The notes under the pieces were generated by a model that ran no database searches, was not told the origin of the DNA, and saw nothing but the letters and a program-made list of their open reading frames with translations. A stretch of DNA of 12,923 nucleotides, taken from contig URKV01000042.1 of the NCBI GenBank assembly GCA_900548565.1, forward strand, positions 1 through 12,923, in the 5' to 3' direction. Made by a program: the position numbers and the translations under genes. Below are positions 6,002 through 11,999 of this stretch, piece by piece. How positions within the stretch are numbered: position 1 is the first letter of the stretch; each line of letters starts with the position of its first letter. This DNA is from an uncultured Collinsella sp. Lineage in GTDB: Bacteria; Actinomycetota; Coriobacteriia; Coriobacteriales; Coriobacteriaceae.

Positions 6002-7378
6002 GTGGAAACCAAGCAATACCCCGATATGGAGTGCGACGTCGTCATTGCCGGCTGCGGCGTGGCGGGTCTGTACGCGGCCCTCAATCTGCCGACGAGCACG
6101 CGCGTGATCATGCTCTCCAAGGGCGCGGTCGATGAGTGCGATTCGATGCTCGCGCAGGGCGGCATCTGCGTGCTGCCCGAGGGCTCGGACTATGACGCCT
6201 TCTTTGAGGACACCATGCACGCCGGTCACTACGAGAACCGCCGCGAGAGCGTCGACATCATGATCCGCTCGAGCCGCTCGGTCATCAACGACCTGCTAGC
6301 GATGGGCGTGGATTTTGAGCGCAAGGCCGACGGCAGCCTCGACTTTACCCGCGAGGGCGCGCACAGCCGTCCGCGCATTGCCTTCCATGCCGACATTACG
6401 GGCAAGGAGATCACGACCAAACTGCTCCAGGCCGTTCGCAAGCTGGACAACGTGCAGATTTTGGAGCACGTGGCCATGACCGACATCCTGACGGGCGAGC
6501 GTGACGGCGCCACGGCGTGCACCGGTATCGTCGCCGTTCCCGTGGACGAGAACAACTCGGTTCGTCCCGCCGACGAGCTGGTAAATGCCGCCGAGGGCGC
6601 GCATGCCGGCGAGCCGTTTAAGATCCATGCCCGCCACACGCTGTGGGCAACGGGCGGCATCGGCGGCGTATACGACCATTCGACCAACTACCCGCAGCTC
6701 ACGGGCGATGCCTGCTACATTGCTCAGGAGCATGGCATTAAGATGGAGCACCTGGACTACGTGCAGATCCATCCCACGGGTCTGTTCTCGCCGCAGCCGG
6801 GTCGCACGTTCCTGATCAGCGAGAGCTGCCGCGGCGAGGGCGCGATTTTGCTCAACGCCGCCGGCGAGCGTTTTACCGACGAGCTTCAGCCGCGCGACGT
6901 GGTCGCCGCCGCTATTCGCGAGCAGATGAAGCAGGACGGCACCGAGCACGAGTGGCTGAGCTTTGCCCCCGTCGAGCGCGATGTGGTGACCGGGCACTTT
7001 GCCAATATCCGCGCGCGCTGCCTTGAGGACGGTCGCGACATCCTGGACGAGCCCATCCCCGTCACGCCCACGCAGCACTACTTTATGGGCGGCGTGTGGG
7101 TCGACAAGGACGGCCGCACCTCGATGCCCGAGCTCTACGCCGCGGGCGAGACGGCTTGCAACGGCGTTCACGGCAAGAACCGCCTTGCATCAAACAGCCT
7201 GCTCGAAGCGCTGGTCTGGGGTCGTCGCGCCGCGTGGTATATGCGTACCGGCGAGTCACTGGCCGTGGAGCAGGCAGGCGATCCCGCGCTCGATGGCCGT
7301 CATCGCGCCCTGAGTGCCGACACCCTGGCAATCGATGATTTGGCCCGTGCCGCCGGCACGCAGGCCGTGGAGGAGTAG
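6002..7378 (+). CDS. nadB: L-aspartate oxidase NadB
   Basis: NadB is the FAD enzyme that oxidises L-aspartate to iminoaspartate, the unstable substrate of NadA. The 458 residues show the dinucleotide-binding GCGVAG (17-22), TREGAHSRPR (E118), QIHPTGL (H257), SCRGEGA (R277), QHYFMGGVWVD (H359) and NRLASNSLLEAL (R394). These match the active-site Glu, His and Arg positions of the E. coli enzyme. E. coli NadB has 540 residues; the C-terminal helical domain found there is nearly absent here. The start is GTG 6002, preceded by GGGAGAGGA; an ATG at 6026 would remove only eight residues. The frame is open far upstream into nadA, but those codons do not encode NadB sequence. The stop is three bases before nadC. 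Confidence 0.96.
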   Translation: METKQYPDMECDVVIAGCGVAGLYAALNLPTSTRVIMLSKGAVDECDSMLAQGGICVLPEGSDYDAFFEDTMHAGHYENRRESVDIMIRSSRSVINDLLAMGVDFERKADGSLDFTREGAHSRPRIAFHADITGKEITTKLLQAVRKLDNVQILEHVAMTDILTGERDGATACTGIVAVPVDENNSVRPADELVNAAEGAHAGEPFKIHARHTLWATGGIGGVYDHSTNYPQLTGDACYIAQEHGIKMEHLDYVQIHPTGLFSPQPGRTFLISESCRGEGAILLNAAGERFTDELQPRDVVAAAIREQMKQDGTEHEWLSFAPVERDVVTGHFANIRARCLEDGRDILDEPIPVTPTQHYFMGGVWVDKDGRTSMPELYAAGETACNGVHGKNRLASNSLLEALVWGRRAAWYMRTGESLAVEQAGDPALDGRHRALSADTLAIDDLARAAGTQAVEE

Positions 7379-7381
7379 ACC

Positions 7382-8242
7382 ATGAATCCCATTACCATGA
7401 AGCTCGTCGTCGATGATCTGATTCTGCAGGCTCTGCGCGAGGACATTACGTTTGAGGACGTGAGCACGGCGAGCGTGTGCCCCACGGCGCGCCCCGCCAC
7501 GGTGGAGCTCATCGCCAAGGCCGACGGCATCATTGCGGGACTGGATGTGTTCGCTCGCACCTTTGAGCTGCTGGATTCGCAGAGCTCGGTGCTGTTTGAT
7601 GTTGCCGATGGCGACGAGGTGCACGCCGGCGACCATGTGGGTCAGGTGCGCGGCGATGCGCGCGTGCTGCTTTCGGGTGAGCGCGTGGCACTCAACTACC
7701 TGCAGCGCATGAGCGGCATCGCTACCTACACGCACAGCATGGCCGCGGCGCTCGAGGGCACCAAGACCGTGCTCGTCGACACGCGCAAGACCACGCCGGG
7801 TATGCGTGTGTTTGAAAAGGCGGCGGTTGAGATTGGCGGCGGTAGCAACCACCGCTACAACCTGTCGACGGCCGTCATGCTCAAGGACAACCACATCGAT
7901 GCCGCCGGTGGCGTGGCGCGCGCGATCGAGATGGCGCGCGCCCATGCGTCGTTTACCACGACGGTCGAGATCGAGTGCGAGAACCTGGACATGGTGCGCG
8001 AGGCCGTGGAGGCCGGTGCCGATATCATCATGTTCGACAACATGACCCATGACGACATGGCCGCCGCCATAGAGCTTATCGCCGGTCGTGCCAAGACCGA
8101 GTGCTCGGGCAACGTGGACGCCGGCAATATCCGCGCGCTCGCCGACCTGGGCGTTGACTTTATTAGCTCGGGGGCGCTGACGCACTCTGCGCCGATTCTC
8201 GACCTCTCGCTCAAGCACCTGCGTCTGCTGGACGGTAAATAA
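7382..8242 (+). CDS. nadC: Nicotinate-nucleotide diphosphorylase (carboxylating) NadC
   Basis: NadC converts quinolinate and phosphoribosyl pyrophosphate to nicotinate mononucleotide with loss of CO2, the third step of de novo NAD synthesis. The 286 residues are full length. The N-terminal half holds the barrel-partner domain (AKADGIIAGL at 45-54, ERVALNYLQRMSGIAT at 100-115). The barrel carries DTRKTTPG (133-140), GGGSNHRYNL (152-161), LKDNH (167-171), EIECEN (196-201), MFDN (217-220), SGNV (242-245) and SSGALTHS (262-269), the family's substrate and phosphate contacts. The ATG follows GGAGGAG, which overlaps the end of nadB. Its TAA overlaps the ATG of niaR (TAATG), so all four genes are tightly coupled. 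Confidence 0.97.
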   Translation: MNPITMKLVVDDLILQALREDITFEDVSTASVCPTARPATVELIAKADGIIAGLDVFARTFELLDSQSSVLFDVADGDEVHAGDHVGQVRGDARVLLSGERVALNYLQRMSGIATYTHSMAAALEGTKTVLVDTRKTTPGMRVFEKAAVEIGGGSNHRYNLSTAVMLKDNHIDAAGGVARAIEMARAHASFTTTVEIECENLDMVREAVEAGADIIMFDNMTHDDMAAAIELIAGRAKTECSGNVDAGNIRALADLGVDFISSGALTHSAPILDLSLKHLRLLDGK

Positions 8243-8787
8243 TGGACGCCCGCGAGCGTCGCCGTGCCATCATGGGCGTGCTCGAGCGAGCCAAAGACCC
8301 CGTCTCCGGTAGTGCACTTGCTCGCGAGGTGGGTGTGAGCCGCCAGATTGTCGTGCAAGACATCGCCCTGCTGCGTGCCGATGGACACGATATCGTGGCG
8401 ACCAATCGCGGCTACGTGCTGCAGGAGGCCCCCAGCAGCCCCGCCGTGCCCACGCGTCTTGTTAAGGTGCGCCACAGCGTGGAGCAGGCGGGCGACGAGC
8501 TTACGAGTATCGTCGACGCGGGTGGCGCCGTGCTCAACGTGATCGTCAACCATCGTGTGTACGGCAAGATCACGGCCGACTTGGACATCCGCAACCGCCG
8601 CGATGTCGAGCGCTATCTGCGCGATATCGAGAGCGGCAAGAGCTTTCCGCTGCTAACGGTGACCAGCGGCTACCACTTCCATCGCATTGCGGCGGAGGAC
8701 GAACAGACCCTCGACGAGATCGAGGCGATGCTCAAGGAAAAAGGCTACCTAGCAGACCTGATGCCCTACGAAGACGACCTATCGTAG
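8242..8787 (+). CDS. niaR: Niacin-responsive repressor NiaR (HTH plus 3H domain)
   Basis: NiaR (YrxA family) represses NAD synthesis and niacin uptake genes when niacin is available. The 181 residues hold an N-terminal winged helix (5-60; GSALAREVGVSRQIVVQDI is the DNA-reading helix pair). A C-terminal 3H domain (72-170) follows, with its conserved histidines H78 (VRHSVE), H104 (VNHRVYG) and H145/H147 (GYHFHRI). The start ATG overlaps the nadC stop by one base, with only a weak Shine-Dalgarno site, so it is translated by coupling. Being the last gene of the operon behind the palindromic operator, it probably represses itself as well as nadA-nadB-nadC. The 3H domain has been linked to metal binding in a Thermotoga relative; the matching His residues are present. 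Confidence 0.95.
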   Translation: MDARERRRAIMGVLERAKDPVSGSALAREVGVSRQIVVQDIALLRADGHDIVATNRGYVLQEAPSSPAVPTRLVKVRHSVEQAGDELTSIVDAGGAVLNVIVNHRVYGKITADLDIRNRRDVERYLRDIESGKSFPLLTVTSGYHFHRIAAEDEQTLDEIEAMLKEKGYLADLMPYEDDLS

Positions 8788-8837
8788 CCGACGCTGCAAA
8801 CGCCCCTAAGCGGCAATCTGACGTTCAATCGTCGGTC

Positions 8838-8853
8838 GCGTACAAAAGTACGC
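8838..8853 (+). terminator. Weak hairpin after niaR, possible terminator
   Basis: GCGTAC-AAAA-GTACGC, a perfect 6-bp stem with a 4-base loop, 50 bases after the niaR stop. It is followed by the moderately T-rich TTCCGTTT. The stem is short and the tail interrupted, so termination here is only plausible. Confidence 0.3.
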
Positions 8854-8938
8854 TTCCGTTTGGTATGCCGGCTCACGTAACTAGCGAAGGCATCGTTGTT
8901 GCTCCGGTCGATACGCTCGGAATCTAAAGTTATTTGCA

Positions 8939-8981
8939 TTTCCAGAAATCCTCTAGAAGGCGTCTAGAGGATTTCTGGAAA
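8939..8981. repeat. Perfect 19-bp inverted repeat between convergent genes
   Basis: Left arm TTTCCAGAAATCCTCTAGA (8939-8957), loop AGGCG, right arm its exact reverse complement (8963-8981). It lies between niaR (plus) and the DUF285 gene (minus), 21 bases after the stop of the latter. The outer ends are TTT...AAA, the reverse of an intrinsic terminator with A- and T-tracts, and neither side has a following T-tract. It may still act as a hairpin at mRNA 3' ends, or be a binding site or mobile-element remnant. Confidence 0.75.
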
Positions 8982-9002
8982 CAACCGGTATTTTGATCTG
9001 GG

Positions 9003-9650
9003 CTACGAAAGGTTGCGGGTCCAAATTCCGTGCTGCGTGGAGCCGGTGATTTTGTTCAGGAACTCGCGCTGCCCCTCGGTTGCGAGAATGTAGGTTGAAC
9101 AACCGCTGAGCATCTGGTTGACGTCCGAGATCTTGGACGTTTCCCAGCCCGAGATGCTGACAGCCTTAAGCGCTAAGCAGTTGAGGAACATATAGGACGT
9201 GTTCTCGACGTTTGAGGTGTCAAGACGGTCGAGATCAAAAAGCTCCGTGACGCTTGAACATCCCCTGAACATGCCCTCCAGGGTCGTGCAATCCGATGTA
9301 TCGAGTTTCAATAGGTCGAACGACTTGCATTGGGTCAGCCCGTCGAACAGGTATCTACCGCTCTCCGGAGCCCAGGTATCCAGGACAACGACCTCACGGA
9401 TTCGATTCCTGTAGGGATACCACGGTTGCTTTCCGAATTCGTCGACTTGCCCCGCGTCATCGAACCAGCCGCTTGCGAGGGTGTCGCGCACCTCACCGTT
9501 GTTCGGCCTGCCTGGCGTGTTGTCCTTCTTGCCTGGAACGTCTTTGATTCTCTTAAAGTACTCGATATATAGAGTGCAGTCACCGAGCGCGTCGGAGTCT
9601 CCGGCGCAATCCTTCGGGCACGCGATTACCCAGCCGTTCGCCAATGCCAT
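9003..9650 (-). CDS. BspA-like (DUF285) repeat protein without signal peptide
   Basis: A 215-residue protein with degenerate BspA/DUF285 leucine-rich-like repeats of about 26 residues. Units start near 101 (LFDGLTQCKSFDLLKLDTSD), 128 (MFRGCSSVTELFDLDRLDTS), 154 (MFLNCLALKAVSISGWETS) and 180 (MLSGCS, partial). They repeat the pattern MFxGC...LxxLDTSxxxxxxx. Residues 60-95 (GWFDDAGQ...PWYPYRNRIREVVVLD) look like the usual N-terminal cap of such domains. The family is mostly secreted or surface-bound, yet residues 1-20 contain no signal peptide or lipobox, and no anchor follows the repeats. The first 25 residues carry three cysteines. Its ATG overlaps the TAA of the exonuclease gene (TAATG), with GGGAG upstream, so the two proteins are made together. 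Its function is unknown. Confidence 0.88.
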   Translation of the reverse strand: MALANGWVIACPKDCAGDSDALGDCTLYIEYFKRIKDVPGKKDNTPGRPNNGEVRDTLASGWFDDAGQVDEFGKQPWYPYRNRIREVVVLDTWAPESGRYLFDGLTQCKSFDLLKLDTSDCTTLEGMFRGCSSVTELFDLDRLDTSNVENTSYMFLNCLALKAVSISGWETSKISDVNQMLSGCSTYILATEGQREFLNKITGSTQHGIWTRNLS

Positions 9651-11011
9651 TACTCTTCTCCCTTGAACATATTCTCGAACTCATCGGCACTGATGATCTC
9701 GATGCCGTACTGCTCAGCTTTATTTCTCTTCGTCATGCCCGCACCCTCACCGCACACGAGGTAGCCGGTCTTCTTGGTGATGTTGTCCTGTGGCGTGCCT
9801 CCGACGTTCGCAATCGCCTGCCAAGTCCTCACTCGATCGCCGTCGAACATCGCCACGTCACCAGAGACGACGACGAGCTTTCCGAACAGCGGGTGAGACT
9901 CATCGAGTTTATCGGTGGTCGGCTTAATGTCCTTGGCCTTTACCTTGTTGCCCCAGTTCTTGTTGTAGACGGCACCGGGTCGGCTCGCGCGACGGCGCGG
10001 CGGCTCGATCGAAAGCTCGCCGGACTTCACGCCATCCCTTATCGCGTCGTAAACAGACATCTCGTCTTCGCAGTCCGCAAGCGCACGGTGGGCGTCGTCA
10101 TTTTTGATATTAAGAAACTCGCGAAGTACCTGCATGCTCCATCGTTCGAGGTGTGGCCATGCCAGTTGTGCGAGTTGGTATGTGTCAATCGCCTCCGCGT
10201 AATCGAAGTCGAGTCGGCATGCGGTGGCAACCCTTTTCATAATCGGCAGGTCATATCGCTTGATGTTGTGTCCGACCAGGACAGCGCCTTCACCGATGAA
10301 CTCGATAAAAGATTTCATGGCCTCGGTCGCGTGTGGAGCATCGGCAAGCATCTCGTCGGTGATGTTGTTAACGTTCAACGCGGCTTGCGGCATCGGGAAG
10401 TCGATGTAGACGAGTTGGCTGAATGTATCGACGACTTTCCCGTCGCGGACTTTTATCGCGCCGATCTCTGCGATTTGGCAATCCGTGCAGTTGAGTCCGG
10501 TTGTCTCCAGGTCGAAAACGACGTAGCTGTTCGGCAATCCAGGGACATCATCGGATGTCTCGGCAGTTTTCTTTTTAGCGACCGCTTTTTTCTTTTTGGG
10601 AGTCGCGGCATTCGTTTTCTCGGGGACGCTGTTCATATCGGAGAAGTACCAAGAGTGAGTTCGATTCGTAATCGTTCCGTTCGCGAGCTTCACGACAACG
10701 TTGCACCACCGGTCCCATACGTCCTCGATTTTGAAATCGAGGACCTGTGAAACCGTGTCTCGGTCGCGGTACATAATTTTCTTCGTGATCGGTAGGCCGA
10801 GTTCGCGCAACAATGGCTTGCGCGTCTCCTCGGACAACTCTGAGAACCAGAAGCCGTTCACCTGGACGCGGTTTCCGTTTTCATCTTCGACGTACGCGTC
10901 GATCGGATAAGTCCGCGGCGTTCCCGGAGCGGCATCAGCCGGAACCGACTCGACTTTGCTTTTCGCATCGTCCCAGTTTTTGAAAATTTCACCGTTGGCG
11001 CCGTAAATCAT
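9650..11011 (-). CDS. DEDDh (DnaQ-like) exonuclease with C-terminal BRCT domain and novel N-terminus
   Basis: A 453-residue protein in three parts. Residues 1-125 form a domain that I do not recognise (for example VNGFWFSELSEETRKPLLRE at 51-70 and LANGTITNRTHSWYFSDMN at 109-127). A Lys-rich linker (139-148, KKKKAVAKKK) follows. Residues 160-328 are a 3'-5' exonuclease: Exo I VVFDLETTG (D167, E169), Exo II VGHNIKRYD (D254) and Exo III H308-x4-D313 (HRALAD), a complete DEDDh set. Residues 373-452 are a BRCT domain of the ligase type (LFGKLVVVSGDV, GGTPQDNITKKTGYLVCGE, KAEQYGIEIISADEF). DNA binding or repair is therefore likely. It is not the replicative epsilon subunit, judging by the extra domains and the context. 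The start ATG follows AAGGAG at seven bases. The gene is visibly poorer in G+C than its neighbours. Confidence 0.93.
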   Translation of the reverse strand: MIYGANGEIFKNWDDAKSKVESVPADAAPGTPRTYPIDAYVEDENGNRVQVNGFWFSELSEETRKPLLRELGLPITKKIMYRDRDTVSQVLDFKIEDVWDRWCNVVVKLANGTITNRTHSWYFSDMNSVPEKTNAATPKKKKAVAKKKTAETSDDVPGLPNSYVVFDLETTGLNCTDCQIAEIGAIKVRDGKVVDTFSQLVYIDFPMPQAALNVNNITDEMLADAPHATEAMKSFIEFIGEGAVLVGHNIKRYDLPIMKRVATACRLDFDYAEAIDTYQLAQLAWPHLERWSMQVLREFLNIKNDDAHRALADCEDEMSVYDAIRDGVKSGELSIEPPRRRASRPGAVYNKNWGNKVKAKDIKPTTDKLDESHPLFGKLVVVSGDVAMFDGDRVRTWQAIANVGGTPQDNITKKTGYLVCGEGAGMTKRNKAEQYGIEIISADEFENMFKGEE

Positions 11012-11073
11012 CTGGCACTCCTTATAGATTTTGAAACACTTTCCTAAGGATACCGTTTTTGATTAGTCATCCG

Positions 11074-11116
11074 TACAAATAAAGGAGGCCTCCGCGGCGA
11101 TGCGGAGGCCTCCTTT
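11074..11116 (-). terminator. Intrinsic terminator downstream of the ferredoxin gene
   Basis: A 15-bp perfect stem, AAAGGAGGCCTCCGC (11081-11095) against GCGGAGGCCTCCTTT (11102-11116), with loop GGCGAT. On the minus strand it ends in TTTATTTGTAC. It lies 40 bases after the ferredoxin stop and shields the exonuclease module from read-through. On the plus strand it ends in TTTTG, so it may work in both directions. Confidence 0.9.
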
Positions 11117-11156
11117 TGTGCACGGTGTACTTTTGAGTGTGCAAGTGGGGGAGCTG

Positions 11157-11342
11157 TTACTCCTCGACGATCTCGGTGATCGCGCCGGCGGGGCAAGCGT
11201 CCTGGCAAGCGCCACAGGCGACGCAGGAGTCCTCATCAGCGACGGTAGCGACGTCCTGGAGCTCCAGAACGCCAGCGGGGCAGGAGTCGACGCAAACGCC
11301 ACAAGCGATGCACTCGTCGGCATCAATTACGGGATGAGCCAT
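11157..11342 (-). CDS. Small 2[4Fe-4S] ferredoxin
   Basis: A 61-residue clostridial-type bacterial ferredoxin, the usual length, serving as a soluble low-potential electron carrier. It has two C-x2-C-x2-C-x3-C-P clusters: C11, C14, C17 and C21 (CIACGVCVDSCP), then C40, C43, C46 and C50 (CVACGACQDACP). The chosen start is ATG 11340-11342 with GAGAGG upstream. The open frame extends 22 codons further, but that part looks non-coding and lies in the leader. It is a single-gene unit with its own promoter and strong terminator. Partners could be pyruvate:ferredoxin oxidoreductase or a hydrogenase, but neither is in the window. Confidence 0.96.
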   Translation of the reverse strand: MAHPVIDADECIACGVCVDSCPAGVLELQDVATVADEDSCVACGACQDACPAGAITEIVEE

Positions 11343-11403
11343 GGTAGTTTCCTCTCTGTTGACCGACGCTACAGGCGATGCGCGCCGGTTTGATTCGGGC
11401 AAA

Positions 11404-11431
11404 AACATACCACGGGAGCGACCGTTTGCAA
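11404..11431 (-). promoter_or_regulatory. Candidate ferredoxin promoter
   Basis: On the minus strand TTGCAA (11426-11431), a 16-base spacer, then TATGTT (11404-11409) preceded by TGG as an extended -10. Both boxes match 4 of 6. Transcription would start near 11397, leaving a leader of about 55 bases before the start codon. Confidence 0.5.
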
Positions 11432-11564
11432 TACCCTCTGGCCGGCATCTTCATACCGTTCGCCGAGTATGCCAAGGTTTACTAAAAAACGCGCAGGTGG
11501 GGCCGTTGAGCTGCGCAAATGTTAGCTAAAGGTGACTTGAAATATTGAGCTATTGAGCGCGCTT

Positions 11565-11738
11565 GCGGAAAGGGCATCCCGTTATTTGGTCGAAAAACGG
11601 GTCGCAGTTTCCGGTTGGGCCCGCTAGCGGAAACTGCGACCCGGTATCAGCTCTCAAAACGGGATACGGTTTCCGGTTGAGCCTTCAGACGGAAACTGCG
11701 ACCCGGAATCCACGCTCAAACCGGGATGAGCTTTCCGC
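11565..11738. repeat. Three tandem imperfect palindromes in 62-bp register
   Basis: Three units begin with CGGAAA at 11566, 11628 and 11690, exactly 62 bases apart. Each reads roughly CGGAAA..GC..CCCG, then a loop, then CGGG..., then TTTCCG, and so folds into a hairpin with about 49 bases between its ends. Units 1 and 2 share GTTTCCGGTTG at the end, and units 2 and 3 share CGGAAACTGCGACCCGG at the start. Because of this, neighbouring units can also pair with each other: CGGGTCGCAGTTTCCG (11598-11613) is the exact reverse complement of 11628-11643. There is no T-tract. It resembles clustered REP-type repeats; its origin is unknown. Confidence 0.8.
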
Positions 11739-11942
11739 AAGGCAGCCCCAGGCACCCCCGGACCCAAACCTCAGCTATCTCTACATAGATCTCGATAGAT
11801 TTGTCGAGAATTCAATCAGCGCATCTACCTGCGCATTTGAGAACCTAAACTCTCAGCAATAAGAAATCTTATATGAATTGACTTAGATTTTGTATATTCC
11901 GGCCCATAAGGGGATACACTACATCCTGAAAGACAAGCCGAA

Positions 11943-11972
11943 GCGCCGCGTGACAGACCGTCGAGGCGGCGC
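11943..11972 (+). promoter_or_regulatory. GC-rich hairpin in the dnaK leader
   Basis: GCGCCGC (11943-11949) pairs perfectly with GCGGCGC (11966-11972). Inside the 16-base loop a small GAC/GTC pairing (11952-11954 with 11960-11962) can extend the fold. It ends 27 bases before the dnaK ATG and does not cover the ribosome-binding site AGAGAGAGGG, so it is not an obvious thermosensor of the start site. Confidence 0.45.
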
Positions 11973-11999
11973 GAACGCACAAGAGAGAGGGAATTTCTA

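Larger units (their letters stand above)
11432..11999. other. Gene-free stretch between ferredoxin and dnaK
   Basis: I see no supportable gene here. The region holds the three-unit palindrome array (11565-11738). An AT-richer part follows (about 11765-11900), with a 6-bp dyad TCTCGA/TCGAGA at 11790-11809 and a TTGACT at 11878-11883 that could be a -35 box for dnaK. CATAAG (11905-11910) and TACACT (11915-11920) are possible but badly spaced -10 boxes. The dnaK leader with a GC-rich hairpin comes last. No CIRCE element is present. Confidence 0.6.

Noticed and set aside
6296..8218. Long minus-strand open frames opposite nadB and nadC (6296-7171, 7256-8218)
   Set aside because: Typical shadow frames of high-GC genes. 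The plus strand encodes complete NadB and NadC with all motifs.
8939..8981. Reading the 19-bp inverted repeat as an ordinary intrinsic terminator
   Set aside because: No T-tract follows on either strand, and the stem ends in A residues on the side where U residues are needed.
9644..10750. 368-codon plus-strand frame opposite the exonuclease
   Set aside because: The minus strand carries full Exo I-III and BRCT motifs with a good start; the plus-strand product shows no domain.
11565..11738. CRISPR array
   Set aside because: The repeated part is itself palindromic over the whole unit, there are only three diverged units, spacers of about 13 bases are too short, and no cas gene is near.
11790..11809. 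TCTCGA-N8-TCGAGA dyad as terminator or operator
   Set aside because: Six-bp arms with no T-tract and no adjacent gene end; chance is a fair explanation in this AT-richer stretch.
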